From NCBI GenBank assembly GCA_910575075.1, contig CAJTCY010000020.1:1-64000 (forward strand): 64,000 nt of DNA. Direction: 5' to 3'. Source of the stretch: Lachnospiraceae bacterium (GTDB taxonomy: Bacteria; Bacillota; Clostridia; Lachnospirales; Lachnospiraceae). Of the stretch, positions 26,259-34,667 are shown in pieces. Within the stretch, counting starts at the first letter, position 1; every line of letters starts with the position of its first letter. The notes beneath the pieces were generated by a model. That model worked only from the letters and a program-made list of their open reading frames with translations, did not search any database and had not been told where the DNA came from. The position numbers and the translations under genes are program-made.

Positions 26259-28048
26259 AGAAAGAAAAAATATGGGCTGTCCTTGTTGCCCTGGCCTGCA
26301 TTTTGCTGACCGTTTCGGCTTTTTTTGCAGACCATTTATCATTATATGATTTTGGCATGGAGGTGTCCGATTACAGCTTTGATAGGACTGACGAAGTTCC
26401 GGCTGGAGCGGCAGCCACAGTGTGGTTCGATTACGGGACGCATGGAAGGAATCTGTTCTACGGATACACGGATGAAGATGCTTTCAAAAATGCTGAATTT
26501 TTCATGAGGACATCGGAAGGAAACCGGAAATTACCAGACGGCGGACTCCAAACATTCCCTGCTGATTCACTCGGAAATTTGATTGTAATCCTACCGGAAC
26601 AATTTATTGACATTGATGGTGACGGGAAAGAGGAAACGGTCAGAAACTCTGCAAGGGCGGATTTTGGTGCAAATGCTTTTAATCCTGTCCCGCAGCGGTT
26701 TGACATGGAGGAAATCCCATTTGAGCTGGTTTTTGCGGAGAGAAACCGGATTGAAGTGCGGTATCAAAACGAACAGCTTACTCACGCCGATTTAGAAATA
26801 TTGACGCATGATGGGAAAAAGATGCATTACCAAACGGATGAAAACGGCTGGATTGACGGGCTTGCACAGAGGGATATCCGATATGGTTTTACTGCTGTCT
26901 ATTCCCCGGACGGTGAGAACGTGTACAGGATGTATTACGCACTGGAAGATTATCCTTTTTTCTCATGGCATACGATGGAAGCGCATTTTCCATTGTTTGT
27001 GGTCATTGGTCTTTCATTCCTTTTGATTGCTTTGGTGGAGATTGTCCGCCGGAAGATTTTTAAGAACGATTATGCCCGTATCCATAAAGACAGGCATGGC
27101 GGCTTACTCAGCAGTCACCCGCTGAAAATGAAAACGGAATCAAAGTTTTTGCTGATCCGCTGGTGTTTCCTGTGGTTTGGTATGTTTGCGATGACCTATC
27201 TGGGAAAACTGATTGGACAGGGGCAGGCAGCAAACAAGGTTGCAGTTCCGGCATTTGCCTGTCCGTTTAATTTAGACCAGGCTGTGGAGGTTCCCTGCTA
27301 TTACATTTCTCATATTACGCATCTGTTTGTGAGATTTGGCAGTGATTATCCGGTACATAATCTGGTTTACGGTCTTATATTTTTAGGAACTTTGCTTTTA
27401 TTCATCCTTCTGTTTGGGCGAATCCTGTGCGGCTTTTTATGTCCGATGGGGCTCATTCAGGATTTGATGGATAAGCTGCGCAGGATGCTGCATATCCGGC
27501 CGGTTACGGTTACAGATAAAATGAACTTTAGTCTGCAGACGCTGAAATGGCTCTGGATTATTCTGTTTGTCGGTTTCGTTTTTACGGGCGGGGACTTCTG
27601 CAGCATATGTCCTGCGAAGGTGTTTGCTACAGCGCAGGGAGGCTTTTGGACAAATCTCGTCTTGAACGGCTTTCTGGCAATATTCCTGTTAGCGGGCAGC
27701 TTCTTCATCAAGCGTTTTTGGTGCCTGATGTGTCCGATGGGATATCTGATGGGACTTCTGAAAAAGTTTAATCTCTTTAAGCTGAAAAAAGACTGCACTT
27801 CCTGTACGGGCTGCGGGGCCTGCTATGAAGCCTGCCCGATGCGGATCAAAGGTATTTACACGGAACGGGAAAAAGAAAATGTACAGACCGTTGACTGTCT
27901 GCTGTGCGGGGAATGTATCCACAAATGTCCGGAGGATAATGCGCTCTCCCTGACATTTTGCGGAAAACCGATTTACAAATCTACAAGAAAAGCATTTATT
28001 TCCAAGTATGCTCCGAAGCAGGAGCAAAAGAAGGAGGCGGAGGAATGA
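26255..28048 (+). CDS. Membrane polyferredoxin (NapH/NosR-like)
   Basis: 597 residues. An N-terminal membrane anchor and an extracytoplasmic domain of about 200 residues with a calcium-like DIDGDGKEE loop are followed by at least five membrane helices. Two CxxxCP motifs near helices (GRILCGFLCPMG, RFWCLMCPMG) are the NapH/NosR signature. The C-terminus has two [4Fe-4S] ferredoxin motifs, CTSCTGCGACYEACP and CLLCGECIHKCP. It is translationally coupled to genes on both sides (ATGA overlaps). It probably carries electrons between the membrane or outside and the activase/dehydratase pair. A polyferredoxin inside such an operon is not the textbook arrangement. Confidence 0.8.
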   Translation: MKKEKIWAVLVALACILLTVSAFFADHLSLYDFGMEVSDYSFDRTDEVPAGAAATVWFDYGTHGRNLFYGYTDEDAFKNAEFFMRTSEGNRKLPDGGLQTFPADSLGNLIVILPEQFIDIDGDGKEETVRNSARADFGANAFNPVPQRFDMEEIPFELVFAERNRIEVRYQNEQLTHADLEILTHDGKKMHYQTDENGWIDGLAQRDIRYGFTAVYSPDGENVYRMYYALEDYPFFSWHTMEAHFPLFVVIGLSFLLIALVEIVRRKIFKNDYARIHKDRHGGLLSSHPLKMKTESKFLLIRWCFLWFGMFAMTYLGKLIGQGQAANKVAVPAFACPFNLDQAVEVPCYYISHITHLFVRFGSDYPVHNLVYGLIFLGTLLLFILLFGRILCGFLCPMGLIQDLMDKLRRMLHIRPVTVTDKMNFSLQTLKWLWIILFVGFVFTGGDFCSICPAKVFATAQGGFWTNLVLNGFLAIFLLAGSFFIKRFWCLMCPMGYLMGLLKKFNLFKLKKDCTSCTGCGACYEACPMRIKGIYTEREKENVQTVDCLLCGECIHKCPEDNALSLTFCGKPIYKSTRKAFISKYAPKQEQKKEAEE

Positions 28049-29349
28049 CGGCCGGTTACAACGAAGATACACGCAGGAAAGAATTGTTTGAAAAGAAATC
28101 CGCCAGGGTTGCGGCTTCCTATCTTCGCAGGATTAAGGAACTGCCGGATATGCCAAAGGAGATGGAGCCGTTCCTTGATGTGCTGGAGAATGTCCATGTC
28201 CATTTTTCAGATGTGGAGCATGAAACGCAGCAGAAAACGGTAGGCACTTTCTGCATCATGGTGCCGAATGAACTGATTTATGCTGCAGGCGGCGTACCGG
28301 TGCGTCTGTGTTCCGGGAGCTATACCGCTTATGCGGTCGGGGATGAAACTGTCCCCCGTGATGCGTGTCCTCTGGTGAAAGCGGTCATGGGCATGGGTGA
28401 CATCCGTATGTCAAAAGCCTTTGAAAACTGTTCCCTGCTGGCTGTTCCGATTACCTGCGACTGTAAGAAAAAGATTGCCGGGATGCTGAAACGGGTGAAA
28501 CCTACGGTAATGCTCCATGTCCCGCCGATGAAGGGGACAGACGCAGATATGGAACAATATCTGCAGGAATTATACCGACTTGTATCTGTTTTAGAGAAAA
28601 CAACAGGGAACAGGGTTACAGAGCAGACACTGGCGGAGAGTATCAACCAGATTGGGTATGCACAGTATGAAATGTCCCGCTTTTTGAAATATAGGAGATG
28701 TGATCCCGCACTGCTTCACGGAACGCAGGTCATGGCAGTCATGAATTCCTACGCCTATATGCCGGTGTGGAAATGGGCGGCGCAAATGGGCAGACTGAAT
28801 GCGGAAATGGAAAAAAGACTGTCCGAAAGGAAGTTTATCGGAAGAGATAACCAGCCACGCATTTTAATAACTGGTTCCCCTGTTACGTTTCCAAATATAA
28901 AAGTCCCCCTTCTGATTGAAGAAATGGGAGGCAGGCTGGTTGCAGATGAAACCTGTCTTGGAGAGCGCGCACTATATGATCCGGTTACCGTGGTGGATAA
29001 CAGTTTTGACGGAATGATGCGTGCGCTGGCGGGAAGATATACACGTCCCTGCGACTGCCCGGTCTTTGTGGATAATAAGCAGCGGCTGTACCGTATCCGG
29101 CAGATGATCAAAGCACATAAAGTGGATGGTGTTGTTTACCATGTCCTCCGGGGATGCCTTGTCTATGATTACGAATACAAGATTATGGAGGAGGAGCTTG
29201 GGGCTATGGACATTCCGGTCATCCGGGTGGAAAGCGATTATAACGAAGAGGATGTGGAACAGCTCCGTATTCGGATTGAGGCGTTCATTGAACTGATTAA
29301 GCTGAAAAATTATGCAAAACAGAAAAAGGAAGGTGACAGACATGGATAA
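28045..29349 (+). CDS. 2-hydroxyacyl-CoA dehydratase/double-cubane cluster protein (YjiM-like)
   Basis: 434 residues from ATG 28045. It has the full set of family cysteines: GTFC (C70), VRLCSGS (C89), RDACPLVK (C108), ENC (C129) and TCDCKKK (C138, C140), with further Cys in DETC, RPCDC and LRGC. A single-subunit protein next to an activase matches YjiM/YjiL and the double-cubane-cluster proteins, which do ATP-driven low-potential reductions, rather than a classical two-subunit dehydratase. The substrate cannot be told. An open frame reaching back to 27958 is not used, because the ATGA overlap and GGAGG define the start. Confidence 0.8.
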   Translation: MTAGYNEDTRRKELFEKKSARVAASYLRRIKELPDMPKEMEPFLDVLENVHVHFSDVEHETQQKTVGTFCIMVPNELIYAAGGVPVRLCSGSYTAYAVGDETVPRDACPLVKAVMGMGDIRMSKAFENCSLLAVPITCDCKKKIAGMLKRVKPTVMLHVPPMKGTDADMEQYLQELYRLVSVLEKTTGNRVTEQTLAESINQIGYAQYEMSRFLKYRRCDPALLHGTQVMAVMNSYAYMPVWKWAAQMGRLNAEMEKRLSERKFIGRDNQPRILITGSPVTFPNIKVPLLIEEMGGRLVADETCLGERALYDPVTVVDNSFDGMMRALAGRYTRPCDCPVFVDNKQRLYRIRQMIKAHKVDGVVYHVLRGCLVYDYEYKIMEEELGAMDIPVIRVESDYNEEDVEQLRIRIEAFIELIKLKNYAKQKKEGDRHG

Positions 29350-30127
29350 ATACTATGCCGGTCTTGACGGCGGCTCGACTTATCTGAAAGCTGCACTTTT
29401 GAAGAATGGAAAAGTGGCGGCTGCAATGGTATCGAAGTCGGGAATTGATAATAACGGAACTGCGGAGCGTGTCCTTCAGAAACTGTGTGAAAAAGAGGGA
29501 ATCGGAAGGGAAGATATCCGCTATATCATGGCGACTGGTTACAGCCGGAAAATCCTGGAGGTTGCCAATGATGACATATCGGAAATCACTGCCCATGCAT
29601 ACGGCGTGAGGCTGACCGCACCAGGCGGCTATAAGCCGGGGATGATTGTTGACATTGGTGGCCAGGACAGCAAGATCATTTATCTGGACAGCAATTATAA
29701 TGTGAAAAACTTTTCCATGAATGACAAGTGTGCCGCAGGTACCGGCAAATTCATGGAGGTGATTGCACAGATACTGGAAACAACGATTGACCAGGTAGGC
29801 CCACTGTCGCTTCAAAGCACGGCTCCGTGTGACATTAACAGCACTTGCGTCGTGTTCGCGCAGTCAGAGGTAATCTCCCTTGTGGCGAGAAAATTTGACA
29901 GAAAGGACATTCTTGCGGGAATGCATATTTCGATGGCGAAGCGTATCATCAAAATGATGCGAAAATCAGAAAAGTCAGGGGATATCCTGATGACAGGCGG
30001 CGGGGCTTTGAACACGGGGATGCACCATGCCTTTGAAGAAGAACTGATGCGGAGCGTATATATAGCCAAATATCCGCAGTTTAATGGGGCAATCGGGGCG
30101 GCCTTGATTGCCAGCGAAAGGGGGTAG
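29342..30127 (+). CDS. Acyl-CoA dehydratase activase (HgdC/YjiL-like)
   Basis: 261 residues from ATG 29342, overlapping the previous gene by 8 bp. It is an ASKHA-fold ATPase of the BadF/BadG/BcrA/BcrD group: YYAGLDGGSTYLKAAL is the first phosphate loop, GMIVDIGGQDSKII the second. NDKCAAGTGKF and INSTCVVFAQSEV supply the two cysteines that bind the shared [4Fe-4S] cluster of the dimer. ATP hydrolysis drives single-electron transfer to the partner cluster protein. One activase must serve both paralogues in the operon. Confidence 0.88.
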   Translation: MDKYYAGLDGGSTYLKAALLKNGKVAAAMVSKSGIDNNGTAERVLQKLCEKEGIGREDIRYIMATGYSRKILEVANDDISEITAHAYGVRLTAPGGYKPGMIVDIGGQDSKIIYLDSNYNVKNFSMNDKCAAGTGKFMEVIAQILETTIDQVGPLSLQSTAPCDINSTCVVFAQSEVISLVARKFDRKDILAGMHISMAKRIIKMMRKSEKSGDILMTGGGALNTGMHHAFEEELMRSVYIAKYPQFNGAIGAALIASERG

Positions 30128-30132
30128 CTGGT

Positions 30133-30810
30133 ATGGATATTGCAATGGTACTGCCTGCCTTTACTGCGGCGGTCACGGTGGGCCTGGGCTGCGGAACCTG
30201 CTGCAGCCCTGTCATCAGCGTGTTCCTTTCCACCTATGTGGTTTCCCATGCAAACAGTGTAAAAAAAGGGATTCTCTCGTTTGTCAGCTTCTTTTTTGGC
30301 AAACTGGTCAGCGTATCGTTTTTATGTGCTGCCTCTGCCGCAATTAGCAGACAGTTTATTGATTCGGATGGTTATATTGGGAGTTTCAATCTCCGTTTTG
30401 CGGCACAGGCTGGGATGAGCGTGATCGGAATTGTCCTTGCTGTAAAGTGGATGATAAAAAATGCCTATCCTGAAAAGAAGTGCGAAAGTTGCACAAGCCC
30501 CTGCAGACTGAATGGGAAGGCTGGATTCTGGCCTATGTTTACAGCGGGCATTACTTACGGTTTCACCCCATGCGCCCCACTTCTGCTTATGATTGGGTAT
30601 TCCATTACACTTCCAGTCGCTTTTGCAGGTGCGATGGGAGTGGTATTCAGCCTTTCAAGCATGGCAAGCCCGGTTTTATTGCTGGCAATGATAACAGGGG
30701 CGTTGTCGAAACGGATGACCAAAGAGCTTCCACAGCAGGTCAAGTGGTTTCAGCTTGCCTCTTATCTTCTGTTGATTATTATGCCATTTGTTTTCACCAC
30801 AAAGTATTAG
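30133..30810 (+). CDS. CcdA/DsbD-like membrane protein
   Basis: 225 residues with six hydrophobic segments in two similar halves. Each half has a Cys-Pro motif in its first helix, GLGCGTCCSP near the N-terminus and GFTPCAPLLL in the middle, as in CcdA-type thiol-electron transporters. A cytoplasmic loop adds CESCTSPC. It ends the LysR-controlled operon, 5 bp after the activase. Moving reducing equivalents across the membrane would fit the polyferredoxin upstream. Related proteins are also annotated as sulfite exporters or ArsG-type permeases, so the substrate is open. Confidence 0.7.
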   Translation: MDIAMVLPAFTAAVTVGLGCGTCCSPVISVFLSTYVVSHANSVKKGILSFVSFFFGKLVSVSFLCAASAAISRQFIDSDGYIGSFNLRFAAQAGMSVIGIVLAVKWMIKNAYPEKKCESCTSPCRLNGKAGFWPMFTAGITYGFTPCAPLLLMIGYSITLPVAFAGAMGVVFSLSSMASPVLLLAMITGALSKRMTKELPQQVKWFQLASYLLLIIMPFVFTTKY

Positions 30811-30835
30811 CTTTTTAATAACAACTCAAAATAAA

Positions 30836-30902
30836 ATACCTTTTAAGTATGGAAAACTATTCTTAATACGAATTTGATATTTTAACGCATTTATTTTATA
30901 AT
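30836..30902 (+). promoter_or_regulatory. Second LysR-type box and promoter
   Basis: ATACCTTTTAAGTAT (30836-30850), TTGATA (30874-30879) and TATAAT (30897-30902) keep the same internal distances as 24925-24991. The box and the -35 region (ATTTGATATTTT) are nearly identical in sequence, while the DNA between is not. That pattern points to selection for a shared regulator. Confidence 0.7.
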
Positions 30903-30923
30903 AAAGACAAAGGAGGCGGAAAG

Positions 30924-31151
30924 ATGGCTGAAATAAAAGATACCTATGGAAGCATTTATCAGAATTTAGTTGATGCAGGCTGTAACGAGGAAACAATAAG
31001 CCAATGCATGGAATATGTGAAGGAAGGAAACTATGCTGCATTGCTTCCGCTGCTTTCCAAATATAGAGTTAAATTGCTTCATTCCGTTCATGACGGACAG
31101 AAACAGATTGACTGCCTCGACTTCCTGATATACAGGTTGAAAAAATTATAA
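30924..31151 (+). CDS. Small conserved hypothetical protein
   Basis: 75 residues with AAAGGAGG upstream. Predicted mostly helical (IYQNLVDAGCNEETISQCME, then GNYAALLPLLSKYRVKLL, then a basic end). It resembles small proteins found in Clostridia beside aldo/keto reductase and acetyltransferase genes. It is the first gene behind the second LysR-type promoter. No catalytic motif; role unknown. Confidence 0.65.
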   Translation: MAEIKDTYGSIYQNLVDAGCNEETISQCMEYVKEGNYAALLPLLSKYRVKLLHSVHDGQKQIDCLDFLIYRLKKL

Positions 31152-31172
31152 CGATGTAAAGGAGAAATGAAC

Positions 31173-31665
31173 ATGGAAAACAAGGACACCAGAACGTTTA
31201 AAATCTATCCGAATATTGAAATGAAAATAGTCCGTTTCAAAAACCGCTTTGGCATCACGCTGGTTTGATGAAAACGGAAAGCTGCTTGCAGCGCCGATGG
31301 AAGTTCCGGAAGAACTGCCGGAAGGTTCCGATCCTGCGTTGACTGCATTCTTCCAGTATTATGCTAAACGCGCCCGTCATCCCCGCGCCGTGAATTTTGT
31401 GTCTTCATGGACGGCGACTATGCCGGTTTCGTTCTGGAACTTCCCTCTGATGACAAATATAAAAGAGGTGTCTCCCCGCCCGATCTTGCTGATAGCGGGG
31501 GAGAATGCACATTCCCGTTATTATTCGGAGGATGTCTATAAAGAGGCGGATGAACCGAAGGAGTTGGTAATCGTGCCGAGGGCAGACCATGTTGACTTGT
31601 ATGATAACATGGATAAAATCCCGTTTGGCAAGCTGGAACAGTTTTTTAAGGAAAACTTGAAATAG
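31173..31665 (+). pseudogene. Alpha/beta hydrolase with internal deletion
   Basis: ATG 31173 with AAAGGAG upstream starts a typical Clostridia alpha/beta hydrolase N-terminus (MENKDTRTFKIYPNIEM … NRFGITL) but stops at 31266-31268. From about 31250, in another frame, the C-terminal part of such a hydrolase follows: RPILLIAGENAHSRYYSED, and ADHVDLYD with the late catalytic His, ending at 31665. The nucleophile-elbow region (about 150-180 residues) has been deleted and the join is out of frame. It is not functional. Confidence 0.7.
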
Positions 31666-31696
31666 TGTGATAAAAACAAAACAGGAGGAACGGATT

Positions 31697-32644
31697 ATGA
31701 GTACAAAAACACCTAAAATTGCATTGGGAGCATGGTCATGGGGCGCCGGTTCTGCAGGCGGCGACCAGGTATTTGGGAATCATTTATTCGAGAATGACTT
31801 AATGCCGGTATTTGATAAGGCTATGGAGTGCGGCTTAAATTTATGGGATACCGCCGCAGTGTATGGAGAAGGCACTTTTGAGAGTATTCTTGGCAGTTTT
31901 GTGAAGGATGTGCAGCGGGAGGGTGTTATCATTTCCACCAAGTTTACACCTCAGATTGCAAGTGATTCTCCGGAAGCCATGCAGGAAATGTTAAATGGCA
32001 GTAAAGAACGTCTGCATACGGATGTGATTGATGTTTACTGGATACACAACCCGATGGATGTTGAAAAATGGACACCAGATTTGATCCCGTTAGCAAAAAG
32101 CGGACAGATTAAGGCAATCGGCGTTTCAAACCATAACCTTGCAGAGATAAAAAAAGCAAATGAAATCCTTGCGGCGGAGGGCTTGAAGGTTTCTGCGGTA
32201 CAGAACCATTACAGCCTGCTGCATCGTTCTTCGGAGCGTGCCGGTATTCTTGATTACTGTAAGGAGAATGACATTACATTCTATTCCTACATGGTGTTGG
32301 AACAGGGGGCGCTTACCGGACGGTATAGTGAGGAAAACCCATTTCCGGAGGGAACAGGAAGGGGCGAGGCTTATAATCCGCATCTGAAAGAACTGACGGC
32401 ATTGATAGGGGAGCTGAAAATCATAGGGACACGTTTTGATGCCAGTCCTGCGCAGGTTGCAACGGCATGGGCGATTGCAAAGGGTACGCTTCCGATTATT
32501 GGCGTGACAAAAGTGCATCAGGTTGAGGAGGCTGCAAAGGCGGCACAGATTGAGCTGACTGCTGATGAAATCAGCCGTTTGGAGAAGTTAGGAGACGAGA
32601 CGGGCGTCCATACACTCCGGGAATGGGAAAAGGAAATGGACTAA
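31697..32644 (+). CDS. Aldo/keto reductase
   Basis: 315 residues; ATG 31697 follows AGGAGG. It has the (beta/alpha)8 AKR pattern: LWDTAAVYGEG carries the catalytic Asp and Tyr, VYWIHNPMD the conserved His region, KAIGVSNHNL follows, and the C-terminal ATAWAIAKGTLPIIGVTK binds NADPH. It should reduce carbonyls with NAD(P)H in the cytosol. It is second of the intact genes behind the second LysR-type promoter. The substrate is not inferable. Confidence 0.85.
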   Translation: MSTKTPKIALGAWSWGAGSAGGDQVFGNHLFENDLMPVFDKAMECGLNLWDTAAVYGEGTFESILGSFVKDVQREGVIISTKFTPQIASDSPEAMQEMLNGSKERLHTDVIDVYWIHNPMDVEKWTPDLIPLAKSGQIKAIGVSNHNLAEIKKANEILAAEGLKVSAVQNHYSLLHRSSERAGILDYCKENDITFYSYMVLEQGALTGRYSEENPFPEGTGRGEAYNPHLKELTALIGELKIIGTRFDASPAQVATAWAIAKGTLPIIGVTKVHQVEEAAKAAQIELTADEISRLEKLGDETGVHTLREWEKEMD

Positions 32645-32668
32645 AGCAATGATATGGGAGGCGCTGAT

Positions 32669-33271
32669 ATGGCATTAACAGTAGAAGATGTAATTAAGGG
32701 GTTTGGGAAAACAGACGAAAAGAACCCGGAATGGGAGGCATATGCCAACACACTTTTCCAGGAGGCAGTCCGTATCGGGATGGAATTGAACAACAGCTAC
32801 CATACGCCGGAAGAAATCCGGGAGATCATGGGGCGGTTGACTGGAAGGGAAATAGATGTTTCCTTCCGTCTGTTCCCTCCGTTCTATACTGACTTTGGAA
32901 AGAATATCAGTATCGGCAAAGATGTGTTTATCAATTCCGGATGCCATTTTCAGGACCAGGGAGGGATTTGCATTGGTGACGGCTCTTTGATTGGCCATAA
33001 TGTTGTGCTTGCAACCATTAACCATGATCTTGATCCTGGGAATAACCGAAGAAACCATTATTCCCCGATCACAATAGGAGCCCATGTGTGGATTGGGGCA
33101 AATGCAACGGTTCTTCCGGGTGTCAGTATAGGAGAATGGTCCGTCATTGGGGCCGGTGCTGTTGTGACCAGGGATGTTCCGCCCTTTACTGTAGTAGGCG
33201 GGGTTCCCGCAAAAGTGCTGAAAACGATTCCGCAGCCGTCTTTGGAAGCTGCTTCGGAATTTTCGGCGTGA
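32669..33271 (+). CDS. Maltose/galactoside-type O-acetyltransferase
   Basis: 200 residues; ATG 32669 follows GGGAGG. It is a left-handed beta-helix hexapeptide-repeat protein: [20 protein letters not shown], then [14 protein letters not shown] with the catalytic His, then [20 protein letters not shown] and the [20 protein letters not shown] closing signature. It transfers acetyl from acetyl-CoA to a sugar or similar hydroxyl. Co-directional with the reductase genes. Confidence 0.85.
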   Translation: MALTVEDVIKGFGKTDEKNPEWEAYANTLFQEAVRIGMELNNSYHTPEEIREIMGRLTGREIDVSFRLFPPFYTDFGKNISIGKDVFINSGCHFQDQGGICIGDGSLIGHNVVLATINHDLDPGNNRRNHYSPITIGAHVWIGANATVLPGVSIGEWSVIGAGAVVTRDVPPFTVVGGVPAKVLKTIPQPSLEAASEFSA

Positions 33272-33294
33272 AAATTTTGCAAAGGAGGTTTTCT

Positions 33295-33846
33295 ATGAAA
33301 AAAATCATCAGCTTTATGATAGCCTTATCTTTTGTTTTTTCCATGGCAGCTTGTGGAAAAACGGAGGATAAGCCATCTGTAGGCGGATTTCCTGAAACAA
33401 CTGGAAGCACGTTAACAGCAGATGCGTCGAACCCGGCAGATATTGACACAGAAAATGAGTCAGCGGGAACAACAACGGAGGAAGGTAATGGGATGAAAGA
33501 TATTGGTGTGTTTGACTTTGAAACAAAAACAGTGCTTTTAAGCAGCGGGTATGAAATGCCTATTTACGGAATTGGCACTTACAGCCTGACAGATGAAACC
33601 TGTGTAGCTTCTGTATCGGCGGCACTTGAGAGCGGAGTGCGGCTGATTGACACGGCATATATGTACCATAATGAAGAAAGCGTCGGTATGGCAGTCAGAG
33701 ATTCCGGTATTCCGAGAGAGGAAATATTTGTCATTACAAAATTATACCCTAATCAGTTTTCGGATGCGGATGCCGCCATTGAGCAGGCACTTGAAAAACT
33801 GGATATCGGCTATATTGATGCCCGTGTTATAATAGGGCTAAGTTAG
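33295..33846 (+). pseudogene. Lipoprotein aldo/keto reductase truncated by the ICE
   Basis: ATG 33295 with AAAGGAGG. A signal peptide ends in a lipobox-like SMAAC, followed by a Ser/Thr/Glu-rich linker and an AKR domain (LLSSGYEMPIYGIGTYSL, then IDTAYMYHNEESVG, then FVITKLYP) up to LDIGYID. There the host reading frame ends: intact relatives continue MxLLHHP, but this one reads ARVIIGLS and stops. About 170 C-terminal residues are gone. The break, at about 33819/33820, coincides with the left end of the conjugative element. Confidence 0.75.
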
Positions 33847-34128
33847 AAGAAACCCAGTAAAATCAAGGGGTTACGCCTAATTTAGTCCTATTTTTTATAC
33901 CTAATTGGGGTTAAGAATGGGCAGCGCTGAACAATTCAAAACCTACATTACGGAAGTCAAATATGGTCGATACTGATATGGTCGGGCTTTGGCTTTTAGT
34001 GGAATGCGAGGTGAAAATTTAATACAAAAATTATTTAGGTAGGACTAAATTGGCTCTCAAAACGGATATTCCGTTTGCGTATTGCTAATCTGGTCCTGCC
34101 TTTTTATTTTGAGAAGGAGGATTTACAG
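33847..34128. other. ICE left terminal region with long-range inverted repeat
   Basis: AATTTAGTCCTA (33879-33890) is inverted exactly as TAGGACTAAATT (34040-34051), 149 bp apart. GGGGTTA also occurs directly repeated (about 33867 and 33907). This may contain recombinase arm-binding sites or the control region for the first ICE operon. No gene is supported here. The true attachment core lies probably around 33815-33840. Confidence 0.5.
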
Positions 34129-34521
34129 ATGGGCTTTACGAGGAGAGAGCTGATTGAGTTCATGGATGGGCTGGTGGAGTTAGCCAGTGAAGAAAACAAA
34201 GCAACAGCAGTTTTGGTAAAAGAAAGATTCATAAGTGACTTTGAAAAGAGTTACGAGTATGAGAAAGAGGTTAGAGAAGAGGTCTCCTATCTGCCGCCAT
34301 ACTATATAGCAGCAATGCCGGATGATGTGCAGGAAGAAATCAGAAAAAAGGTAATTGAGGCATTGACAGAGGTTGGCGAATGTACTCCTGAAAATATTGA
34401 TAGTGCGATGTGTTCCAAAATCTATGACTTGGAAGATTTGATTGACATCCGTGAGTATGTCAGACGAATGGAGGAGGAACAGAGAAAGCAAGTAGAGCAG
34501 AAAAGGAGGGGCGGCAGATGA
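34129..34521 (+). CDS. Hypothetical ICE protein
   Basis: 130 residues; ATG 34129 follows AAGGAGG (34114-34120). Acidic and helical (FTRRELIEFMDGLVELASEE … IREYVRRMEEEQRKQVEQKR) with a basic end. No known domain recognised. First gene of the ICE left operon; its stop overlaps the next start (ATGA). Confidence 0.65.
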   Translation: MGFTRRELIEFMDGLVELASEENKATAVLVKERFISDFEKSYEYEKEVREEVSYLPPYYIAAMPDDVQEEIRKKVIEALTEVGECTPENIDSAMCSKIYDLEDLIDIREYVRRMEEEQRKQVEQKRRGGR

Positions 34522-34667
34522 TAAGAATCGGAATGGGTATCTTGGCGGTATTTGTAGGATTGATGTTTATATCACTTGCAAAAGCGGCAGGACGGGCAGA
34601 CAGAAGGTTAGAGGAGATACAGAGACTCACCGCCGAAGGAGAGGCGGGTGTCGGGAATGGGAATTAA
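34518..34667 (+). CDS. Small single-pass membrane protein
   Basis: 49 residues. The N-terminal half is one hydrophobic helix (IGMGILAVFVGLMFISLAKA), the C-terminal half is charged. Overlaps the genes on both sides, so it is translationally coupled in the same operon. Unknown function. Confidence 0.55.
   Translation: MIRIGMGILAVFVGLMFISLAKAAGRADRRLEEIQRLTAEGEAGVGNGN

Noticed and set aside
25017-29349. Classical 2-hydroxyglutaryl-CoA dehydratase HgdAB
   Set aside because: No CoA-transferase or other fermentation gene nearby, a single Cys-bearing subunit and a membrane polyferredoxin instead; the YjiM/double-cubane type fits better.
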